Shown: piece after piece, positions 1 to 5,283 of the stretch
Layout: every line of letters begins with the position of its first letter
How positions within the stretch are numbered: position 1 is the stretch's first letter
Assembly (NCBI GenBank): GCA_947506075.1
Contig: CANNNN010000195.1
Coordinates: forward strand, 1-5,283
Source: Methylococcaceae bacterium
Lineage (GTDB): Bacteria > Pseudomonadota > Gammaproteobacteria > Methylococcales > Methylomonadaceae
Length of the DNA stretch: 5,283 nucleotides
Direction of reading: 5' to 3'
Notes under the pieces: generated by a model
What the model was told of the DNA's origin: nothing
Seen by the model: only the letters and a program-made list of their open reading frames with translations
Database searches by the model: none
Position numbers and translations under genes: made by a program

Positions 1-564
1 ACCCAATTGCGGCTGGCAGAAACGGAAAAATTTGCCCACGTTACCTTCTTTTTTAATGGCGGCATAGATGCTGCTTTTCCTGGAGAAGACCGCATATTGG
101 TACCCTCGCCCAATGTCAGAACCTATGATTTGCAACCGGAAATGAATGCGGCCGAAGTTACGGATAAGCTGGTCGCCGCAATTACCGGCGGCCAGTACGA
201 TGTCATTATCTGTAACTATGCAAATTGCGATATGGTCGGTCATACCGGCATTATTGATGCAGCAGTTTTAGCTGTGCAAGCGGTCGATGCCTGCTTGCAG
301 CGTATTGTTGACGCGCTAAAATCAGTCCAAGGGCAGATGCTGATAACTGCCGATCATGGCAATATTGAACAAATGCGTGATAAAGTCACCGGACAACCGC
401 ACACTGCGCATACTACAAATCCCGTGCCATTGGTTTATGTCGGTGGCAGCCAGCCATTAGACGCAGGTGGCAGCTTGTCGGACCTGGCACCAACTATGCT
501 GGCCATGTTAGGCGTTCCGCAACCCTCTGAAATGACGGGCCGATCACTTATTAAGTGTGATTAA
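1..564 (+). CDS. gpmI: 2,3-bisphosphoglycerate-independent phosphoglycerate mutase, C-terminal part (5' end outside window)
   Basis: Cytoplasmic glycolytic/gluconeogenic enzyme that interconverts 3- and 2-phosphoglycerate, using two Mn ions and a phosphoserine intermediate. The frame is open from base 1, so the gene starts upstream; a TTG at 7 is an internal codon. The visible 187 residues are roughly the last third of a family usually about 510 residues long. They open with the family stretch QLRLAETEKFAHVTFFFNGG. Metal ligands seen are Asp and His of CDMVGH (codons 229 and 241), Asp-His of TADHGN (352, 355) and His of AHTTNPVP (409). The catalytic serine lies in the missing N-terminal part. 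The C-terminus (LGVPQPSEMTGRSL) is normal, so the truncation is only the window edge. The stop at 562 abuts or overlaps the envC start, which suggests cotranscription and translational coupling. Identification is firm. Confidence 0.96.
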   Translation, partial: TQLRLAETEKFAHVTFFFNGGIDAAFPGEDRILVPSPNVRTYDLQPEMNAAEVTDKLVAAITGGQYDVIICNYANCDMVGHTGIIDAAVLAVQAVDACLQRIVDALKSVQGQMLITADHGNIEQMRDKVTGQPHTAHTTNPVPLVYVGGSQPLDAGGSLSDLAPTMLAMLGVPQPSEMTGRSLIKCD

Positions 565-571
565 TCGGTGG

Positions 572-1828
572 ATGAACAAGAAACTGATGTGTTTTTTTTT
601 ACTGAGCGTTATCGCCGTTCAGGTGAATGCGGAAGTTTCTAAAACCAATGAACAGCTCATTGAAGTTCAATCGGGTATTAAAGCAGCCAGTCAAAACAAA
701 CAGCGTATCCAACTACAAAAAAACACTTTAAATGCACAATTAAGTGAAGTTGAGACGCTTTATGGACGGTCGGCTGCTTTATTAAAGGCTCTGCAGACCC
801 AGGTTGAACTAAAACGCGAGAATATCCTTAAAATTCAACAGGAAACACTAAAATCCAGCACAGAAATCACTAAGCAAAATAAAGAATTAGCCGGTCAAAT
901 GAAAGCTGCTTACGCGATGGGACAAAAGGAAAAGTTGAAACTGCTGCTTAATCAGCAAGACCCCACAGTCTCAAGTCGAATGCTGGTGTATTACGATTAT
1001 CTTAATAAGGCTAGGTTAGTAAAGCTGGCAAGCATTTCAGAAACCATGCAACGCCTGGATCAACTGGGCAAGCAACAAGAGCTGGAAACCAAGATTTTAG
1101 AGAAGAGTCTTGAGCAAAAACAAGCCGAGCAGATAGCCGCAGAGGGTGTTAGAAAACGAAGAACAGAACTGCTGTCACAATTAAAAACCGACTTCTCGTC
1201 AAATGAGCAACAAATAATTTATTTGAAAGAAAGCGAAAATAAACTGAAAAATCTGGTATCTTCCTTGCAAAGATCAACCAACGATCTTACTTTTGAGGTT
1301 GAACAAGCAAAAAAAACGCACCCGGCAACTGAGATTTCATCCGAACCACCTAAAGATTTGCCGGGTTCCGGGGATGATTTTTCTGAAATCGTCTCTAGCC
1401 CCCCTTTTACAAAGGAGGAAATTAGGGGCGGATTTTCTGCATTGAAGGGTAGACTTCCCTGGCCAGTCAAAGGGCGATTGAGCAATAAGTTCGGCAGTGC
1501 GCGTACCGAAAGCACTGAGAGTATTTGGGATGGTGTGTTAATTGATGCCAGTGAAGGTACTGAGATACGTGCGATTACCAGCGGTAAAGTGGTGTATTCA
1601 GATTGGCTGCGCGGATATGGCTTATTGATTATTATTGATCATGGTAAGGGTTACATGACTCTTTATGCTTTCAATCAGAGTTTATATCGGCAGGTTGGTG
1701 AGTGGGTGGAGGTTGGCGAAGTCATTGCGTCCGTTGGACAAAGTGGTGGTCGTAGTCATTCCGGGTTGTATTTTGGAATACGCAACAATGGTAAACCAGT
1801 TGATCCGCTTGAGTGGTGCCGAAAGTAA
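572..1828 (+). CDS. envC: EnvC-like murein hydrolase activator (coiled coil + degenerate LytM/M23 domain)
   Basis: Predicted periplasmic protein; its family activates AmiA/AmiB-type N-acetylmuramoyl-L-alanine amidases at the septum. From the ATG at 572 it is 418 residues. Residues 1-20 form a signal peptide (two Lys, hydrophobic core, VNA cleavage site before Glu21). About 24-250 is heptad-like, rich in Gln, Lys, Glu and Leu, and should be coiled coil. About 255-290 is a linker rich in Pro, Ser and Glu, partly encoded by a palindromic repeat. A LytM fold starts at LPWPVKG (295) and runs to the end. Zinc-binding histidines are absent: WDG (319-321), YAFN (365-368) and GLYFGIR (398-404) stand where active M23 enzymes have His/Asp and HxH. 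That is expected of an activator rather than an enzyme. A GTG at 557, overlapping gpmI by 8 bp, is an alternative start adding five residues; neither start has a clear Shine-Dalgarno, so coupling to gpmI is likely. The family call is firm; the amidase partner is inferred. Confidence 0.92.
   Translation: MNKKLMCFFLLSVIAVQVNAEVSKTNEQLIEVQSGIKAASQNKQRIQLQKNTLNAQLSEVETLYGRSAALLKALQTQVELKRENILKIQQETLKSSTEITKQNKELAGQMKAAYAMGQKEKLKLLLNQQDPTVSSRMLVYYDYLNKARLVKLASISETMQRLDQLGKQQELETKILEKSLEQKQAEQIAAEGVRKRRTELLSQLKTDFSSNEQQIIYLKESENKLKNLVSSLQRSTNDLTFEVEQAKKTHPATEISSEPPKDLPGSGDDFSEIVSSPPFTKEEIRGGFSALKGRLPWPVKGRLSNKFGSARTESTESIWDGVLIDASEGTEIRAITSGKVVYSDWLRGYGLLIIIDHGKGYMTLYAFNQSLYRQVGEWVEVGEVIASVGQSGGRSHSGLYFGIRNNGKPVDPLEWCRK
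1397..1432. repeat. Palindromic C-rich/G-rich repeat carried in frame inside envC
   Basis: Six C followed by four T (1399-1408) are followed by AAAGGAGG (1411-1418) and, after AATT, by GGGGCGG (1425-1431). CCCCCTTT at 1400-1407 can pair with 1411-1418 with one mismatch and a three-base loop; the outer C run could instead pair with the GGGG at 1425-1428. The reading frame stays open and encodes SPPFTKEEIRGGF, in the linker between the coiled coil and the LytM domain of EnvC. From memory, repeats of the form CCCCCTTT...AAAGGGGG...TTAGGGGG are scattered through many bacterial genomes, mostly between genes. Membership of such a family is inference, because only one copy is in this window. Confidence 0.55.
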
Positions 1829-1895
1829 TCGGGTTCAGGCGAGTTAACGGTGTGACTCTATTTTAGGAAATCGAGCGATTGGAGTTTTAAGGTTC

Positions 1896-3206
1896 ATGTT
1901 AAAAAAGAAAAATATATTTATTTTGTCCTTAGGGATTATGTTGGGTGTTTTTATGGGCATCTGCGGCAGTGTCGTTGCCGAGAAGAATAATCCCGCCGCT
2001 GTAACCGATACAGAAACCCTGCCCTATGAGGACTTACGCACCTTCACAGAGATTTTTGGCCGAATTAAAAGGGATTATGTAGAACCCGTTTCGGACAAAA
2101 AATTACTGGAAGATGCTGTTCGCGGCATGCTGAGTGGACTTGACCCCCATTCCGCTTACTTGGCTGCCGATGAATATCAGGAATTAAAAGAAGGTACAAC
2201 CGGGCAATTCGGCGGCCTGGGCATCGAAGTGACGATGGAAAACGGCTTTGTAAAAGTGGTTTCTCCAATCGATGACACTCCCGCTCAGAGAGCCGGCATT
2301 AAAACCGGAGATTTAATTGTCAGACTTGATGATCAGCCGGTAAAAGGGATGACCCTGGCCGATGCGGTTAAGCATATGCGTGGCGAACCGGGCAGCAAGA
2401 TTTTGCTGACTGTGGTTCGTGAAGGCATGGAAGCTCCATTAAAAATGACTATAACCCGAGACATCATCAAGGTAAAAAGCGTAAAAAGCCGGATGCTGGA
2501 AAAAGGTTATGGCTATGTCCGTATCAGCAGCTTTCAATCCGGAACCGGAGAAGGTCTTAAAGAGGCATTAGCCTCGCTGAAAAAGGAAAACGCAGGCAAT
2601 CTTAAAGGTTTGGTGCTGGATCTAAGGAATAATCCGGGCGGCGTGTTGAATGCGGCTGTCGAAGTCAGTGACGCATTTATCAAGAGCGGACTGATCGTTT
2701 ATACCGAAGGCCGTATTGAAAATTCGGAGATGCGCTTTAATGCCGCACCTGATGATCTGATCGACGGTGCGCCGATAGTCGTATTGATAAATGCCGGTTC
2801 TGCGTCAGCCTCGGAGATTGTAGCCGGAGCCTTGCAAGATCAAAAACGGGCTGTAATCATGGGCGAGAAGTCGTTCGGAAAAGGCTCGGTACAGACGATA
2901 TTGCCAACTAGCAATGGCGCTGCCGTTAAGTTGACGACTGCCAGGTACTACACGCCTTCCGGCCGCTCCATACAGGCCGAGGGCATTGAGCCCGACATTG
3001 CCTTAGCCCGCGTCAAGCTGGAGTCCTTGGAAAAATCCGAGTTCAAACCAGTCAAGGAAGCCGATTTGTCGCATCATTTGCAAAATGGTAAAGCAAAAGA
3101 GAGTCCTGAAGAACTGCAGGAGAAAGAAAAGGATGCTCTGGAAAAGGATTATCCCTTGTATCAGGCTCTGACCTTGCTAAAAGGCGTTAGTATCATAAAG
3201 AAATAA
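1896..3206 (+). CDS. ctpA: Carboxy-terminal processing protease, S41 family, PDZ-containing
   Basis: Exported serine protease of the C-terminal processing family. It is 436 residues, normal for CtpA/CtpB types and shorter than E. coli Prc. Residues 1-28 form a signal peptide or anchor. About 45-100 is the N-terminal helical region (RTFTEIFGRIKRDYV, GMLSGLDPHSAYL). A PDZ domain spans about 103-188 (GQFGGLGIEV; AQRAGIKTGDLIVRLDDQPV). The protease core includes LVLDLRNNPGG (239-249). The catalytic residues are Ser304 in GSASASE, Lys329 in FGKGSVQ and Gln333, with the same Ser-to-Lys spacing of 25 as E. coli Prc and B. subtilis CtpB, so it should be active. The tail after about 355 is charged and helical. 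The ATG at 1896 is preceded by GGAG (1881-1884) and TAAGG (1888-1892). It lies 67 bp after envC with no evident promoter. In Pseudomonas aeruginosa the CtpA protease degrades peptidoglycan cross-link hydrolases; a similar cell-wall role here is inferred. Confidence 0.95.
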   Translation: MLKKKNIFILSLGIMLGVFMGICGSVVAEKNNPAAVTDTETLPYEDLRTFTEIFGRIKRDYVEPVSDKKLLEDAVRGMLSGLDPHSAYLAADEYQELKEGTTGQFGGLGIEVTMENGFVKVVSPIDDTPAQRAGIKTGDLIVRLDDQPVKGMTLADAVKHMRGEPGSKILLTVVREGMEAPLKMTITRDIIKVKSVKSRMLEKGYGYVRISSFQSGTGEGLKEALASLKKENAGNLKGLVLDLRNNPGGVLNAAVEVSDAFIKSGLIVYTEGRIENSEMRFNAAPDDLIDGAPIVVLINAGSASASEIVAGALQDQKRAVIMGEKSFGKGSVQTILPTSNGAAVKLTTARYYTPSGRSIQAEGIEPDIALARVKLESLEKSEFKPVKEADLSHHLQNGKAKESPEELQEKEKDALEKDYPLYQALTLLKGVSIIKK

Positions 3207-3228
3207 ATACCAACCTTTAGCAGTAATC

Positions 3229-3269
3229 AAAACCCGGATTTTAGCGTTTGCTGGAATCCGGGTTTTTTT
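3229..3269 (+). terminator. Rho-independent terminator of the gpmI-envC-ctpA operon
   Basis: AACCCGGATT (3231-3240) and AATCCGGGTT (3255-3264) are exact reverse complements; A-U pairs with 3229-3230 extend the stem to 12 bp. The loop is 14 nt. A run of seven T (3263-3269) follows on the plus strand. It starts 22 bp after the ctpA stop. Read on the minus strand the stem is followed by only four T, so it could act as a weaker back-up terminator for the opposing operon. Confidence 0.9.
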
Positions 3270-3383
3270 ATGCGATGCGAGTACTCACCAGGAGAAAATC
3301 TGAACGTTGCTGAATATAATTTACACGGAATAAAGTTCAGGACTAGTGGCCAATCGCGAAAATGTAGCAAACAAGACACTAAT

Positions 3384-3431
3384 TCACCACGAAGAACACC
3401 AAGGAGTATGCCTTGGTGTTCTTCGTGGTGA
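3384..3431. repeat. Perfect 21-bp inverted repeat (long hairpin) behind the minus-strand operon
   Basis: CACCACGAAGAACACCAAGG (3385-3404) is exactly complementary to 3411-3430, and a T-A pair (3384/3431) extends the stem to 21 bp; the loop is six bases. On the minus strand it begins 12 bp after the stop of the DUF934 gene. The sequence after the hairpin on that strand (AATTAGTGTC) has no U-tract, so it is not a classical intrinsic terminator; on the plus strand it is followed by a moderately T-rich stretch. From memory, arms of the type CACCACGAAGNACACNAAG occur as dispersed intergenic repeats in many environmental proteobacteria, so I regard this as a palindromic repeat that may also stabilise or end the cysI transcript. 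Confidence 0.75.
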
Positions 3432-3443
3432 TGTTTTCTGTTC

Positions 3444-3896
3444 TTAATGAATTGATTTTTGATACGTGACAGTAAAGTCATTCAGCGCAGACAAGGCTGC
3501 AGGCAGGTCTTCGGTTTTTTCAAGGCTGAACGCATTAACGCCGACCCGAGATAAATAAAACACCTGATCAGGCATAAAATGACCTGTCGCTCGGATTTCG
3601 CCTTGATAGTTATAGCGACCTCTGAGTAACCAGGCATGAGAAAATATCCGACCATCGGCAAAGACGGGGAAATCCAGTTCGATTAATTGGATGCCGGTTA
3701 AATCTGCGGCGAGGTCTGCAACCGAGTCAGCAGGACCGATTCTAACGCCAACTTTTTCATGTGATTTAAGCAACTGTTGCTTGTCTTTGTTCCAGCGAGC
3801 CAAGGAAACACTGATGTTGCCGGCCCTTAATTGGGCATCATCAGCAACATAACTCCAGCTGTCATCAACAATCTGTCTGTCCTTAATTATTTGCAT
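3444..3896 (-). CDS. DUF934 family protein associated with sulfite reductase
   Basis: A 150-residue protein, probably cytoplasmic, with no signal peptide or membrane segment. The conserved DUF934 core is at about 71-123: LIELDFPVFADGRIFSHAWL (71-90, including FPxFxDGR at 76-83), followed by LLRGRY, GEIRATG and DQVFYLSRVGVNAF. The biochemical function is not established. Members sit next to cysI in many proteobacteria (for example beside cysI in Pseudomonas aeruginosa) and are often labelled as probably involved in sulfite reduction. The ATG at 3896 was chosen because it starts MQIIKDRQIV, typical for the family, and has AAAGAG seven bases upstream (3904-3909). A TTG at 3926 would add ten unlikely residues and lengthen the overlap. 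With the ATG, the gene overlaps the end of cysI by 14 bp, implying translational coupling. No cysteine is present, so it is unlikely to carry an Fe-S cluster itself. The family call is firm; the role is inferred from context. Confidence 0.9.
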   Translation of the reverse strand: MQIIKDRQIVDDSWSYVADDAQLRAGNISVSLARWNKDKQQLLKSHEKVGVRIGPADSVADLAADLTGIQLIELDFPVFADGRIFSHAWLLRGRYNYQGEIRATGHFMPDQVFYLSRVGVNAFSLEKTEDLPAALSALNDFTVTYQKSIH

Positions 3897-5283
3897 AGAC
3901 CTGCTCTTTAAATGGGTTGATACCAACGCGTTTTACCATGTCCAAGAAGGACTCCTCATCTAGGCGCTGCTTGATGTAAACATCCAGTATCGTGGTAATT
4001 GCCTTAGTGACCTGGTCTTTGGCGACCGCCGGTCCCAGGCGTTCGCCGATAGCCGCCTCATTTTCCGAAGAGCCGCCCAGGGTTAATTGATACCATTCAG
4101 CCCCTTTTTTATCGACGCCCAGTATGCCAATATGCCCTACGCTTTGGTGTGCACAGCCGTTCATGCAGCCGGACATGTTGATTTTTACTTCGCCGATGTC
4201 GTGGAGATAGTCCAGATCATCAAGCGCTTCATTGATTTCCTTAGCGATGCCTATAGACCCTGCATTGGCGAGCGAGCAAAAGTCGAGACCGGGGCAGCAA
4301 ATCATATCGGTTGCTGTGCCGATATTAGCTGTGGCCAATTTCAATGCGTCCAACTGCTGCCACAGCGCGTATAGATCACCCTGCTTTACGTCGGCAAGAA
4401 TCAGGTTCTGTCTGTGGGTGCTTCTGATCTCACCAAAGCTGTATTGGTCGACTAAATCGGCAACTGCGTCAAGCTGCGTATCTGTCATATCGCCCGGAGG
4501 TGAATCCGGCGCTTTTAATGAGATATATGCGGCGCAGTATCCGGGTATTTTATGCTCGGCAGTATTGTATTTAACCCAGGTAGCGAACACCTTATTTTCG
4601 AGTTGCTGCTTTGCAAAGCTGGTGTCTTGTCCGGCAAAAATTTCGTAGTCAGGCGGTGCAAATTGGGTTTTGATGGCGTCTATACGATCGGCGCCCAGCT
4701 CCAGATTATCGCGGATCTGTAGCCATTCACTTTCGACTAATTCGGAGAATTTCTCCAGGCCGGATTCCTTAACCAGGATTTTAATGCGCGCTTTGTATTT
4801 ATTATCGCGGCGGCCAAACAAATTATAAATCCGCAATATGGCTTCCAGATAAGACAATAGATGTTTCTTTTCCAGATAGGGTTTGATCACTTGACCTATA
4901 ATCGGGGTGCGGCCCAAGCCGCCACCGACCAGCACTTTAAAGCCGATGTCTCCTTGATCATTGGTAACCAGATGCAGGCCGATGTCATGAAATTGGGTTG
5001 CTGCGCGATCGAGTTTTGCACCGCTGACCGCAATCTTGAATTTGCGCGGCAAGTAGGCGAATTCGGGATGCAGGGTTGTCCATTGCCGGATAATCTCGCA
5101 ATAAGGCCGTGGATCTTCAATTTCATCGATGCAAACGCCAGCCAGATGATCCGATGAAGTGTTTCTAAGGCAATTGCCACTGGTTTGTATCGCATGCATT
5201 TGAACTGTGGCTAATTCTTCGAGTATATCGGGAATTTTTTCCAGTTGCGGCCAGTTAAACTGGATATTTTGCCGGGTAGTAAA
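3883..5283 (-). CDS. cysI: Sulfite reductase hemoprotein (nitrite/sulfite reductase family), N-terminus outside window
   Basis: Reduces sulfite to sulfide with six electrons at a siroheme coupled to a [4Fe-4S] cluster, in assimilatory sulfate reduction in the cytoplasm. The frame is open to the window edge, so the gene starts beyond 5283; the ATG at 5199 is internal. The 28 codons before it encode TRQNIQFNWPQLEKIPDILE, strongly conserved in this family. 466 residues are visible and perhaps 85-90 are missing. Anion-binding residues correspond to Arg of TRQN (codon 5272-5274), Arg of NCLRN (5164-5166) and the two Lys of RKFK (5035-5043). Cluster/siroheme cysteines are complete: CPGLDFC (codons 4294-4296 and 4276-4278) and CMNGC (4165-4167 and 4153-4155), giving Cx5C and Cx3C as in E. 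coli CysI. The sequence resembles the Pseudomonas single-polypeptide type, including the end VGINPFKEQVYA. No cysJ flavoprotein is in view, so the electron donor is unknown. A nitrite-reducing role cannot be fully excluded, but the DUF934 partner favours sulfite. Confidence 0.94.
   Translation of the reverse strand, partial: FTTRQNIQFNWPQLEKIPDILEELATVQMHAIQTSGNCLRNTSSDHLAGVCIDEIEDPRPYCEIIRQWTTLHPEFAYLPRKFKIAVSGAKLDRAATQFHDIGLHLVTNDQGDIGFKVLVGGGLGRTPIIGQVIKPYLEKKHLLSYLEAILRIYNLFGRRDNKYKARIKILVKESGLEKFSELVESEWLQIRDNLELGADRIDAIKTQFAPPDYEIFAGQDTSFAKQQLENKVFATWVKYNTAEHKIPGYCAAYISLKAPDSPPGDMTDTQLDAVADLVDQYSFGEIRSTHRQNLILADVKQGDLYALWQQLDALKLATANIGTATDMICCPGLDFCSLANAGSIGIAKEINEALDDLDYLHDIGEVKINMSGCMNGCAHQSVGHIGILGVDKKGAEWYQLTLGGSSENEAAIGERLGPAVAKDQVTKAITTILDVYIKQRLDEESFLDMVKRVGINPFKEQVYANN

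Noticed and set aside
572..592. Possible lipoprotein signal in EnvC (Cys7 after Leu-Met)
   Set aside because: The cysteine lies before the hydrophobic core, too close to the N-terminus for a lipobox; the VNA site at residues 18-20 fits signal peptidase I.
1219..1515. 98-codon minus-strand open frame opposite envC
   Set aside because: Shadow of envC; the protein-like NPPLISSFVKGG segment is the reverse reading of the palindromic repeat.
3315..3320. TATAAT matching a consensus -10 box
   Set aside because: No -35 match at 16-18 bp upstream and no gene downstream on that strand; likely chance in AT-rich intergenic DNA.
3270..3431. 53-codon plus-strand open frame between the two hairpins
   Set aside because: Its ATG falls at the end of the terminator T-run, there is no ribosome site, and it ends inside the inverted repeat. 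The first part reads somewhat protein-like, but no family is recognised.
3227..3481. 84-codon minus-strand open frame across the convergence zone (HHHEEHQG...)
   Set aside because: It overlaps the end of the DUF934 gene in another frame and reads through both hairpins; the His/Glu-rich part is just the translation of the inverted repeat.
3897..3926. Upstream TTG start for the DUF934 gene
   Set aside because: The ATG at 3896 has AAAGAG at good spacing and gives the usual family N-terminus; the ten added residues look like out-of-frame cysI sequence.
4087..4648. Two overlapping plus-strand open frames opposite cysI
   Set aside because: They lie antisense to the conserved cysteine-motif region of cysI; no family features and no ribosome sites.

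Overview
The window looks like ordinary chromosomal DNA from a gammaproteobacterium of moderate GC content. The protein sequences and gene order (gpmI-envC-ctpA; cysI followed by a DUF934 gene) resemble pseudomonads and gammaproteobacterial methanotrophs (Methylococcales). The genus cannot be fixed from this sequence alone, and the methanotroph guess is an impression only. The coding content is five genes in two convergent operons. No prophage, transposase, CRISPR array, tRNA or rRNA is seen.

Plus-strand operon (1-3206): the 3' part of gpmI (cofactor-independent phosphoglycerate mutase, cut by the window edge) abuts or overlaps envC, a periplasmic coiled-coil plus degenerate LytM activator of murein amidases. 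After 67 bp comes ctpA, an exported S41 PDZ protease with an intact Ser-Lys-Gln active site. The last two genes both act at the cell wall: EnvC-type proteins switch on septal amidases, and CtpA-type proteases are known in Pseudomonas to degrade murein hydrolases. A strong intrinsic terminator (3229-3269) closes the operon.

Convergence zone (3207-3443, 237 bp): this holds the ctpA terminator and, 113 bp further on, a perfect 21-bp inverted repeat (3384-3431) just behind the minus-strand operon. It lacks a U-tract and looks more like a dispersed palindromic repeat. Nothing convincing was seen between the two.

Minus-strand operon (5283 down to 3444): most of cysI (siroheme/[4Fe-4S] sulfite reductase hemoprotein, N-terminus outside the window) overlaps by 14 bp a DUF934 gene of unknown biochemical role that accompanies cysI in many proteobacteria. 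Together they point to assimilatory sulfite reduction.

The most unusual feature is a short C-rich/G-rich palindromic repeat (about 1397-1432) carried in frame inside envC, where it encodes part of the linker between the coiled coil and the LytM domain. I found no evidence of a new multi-gene system.
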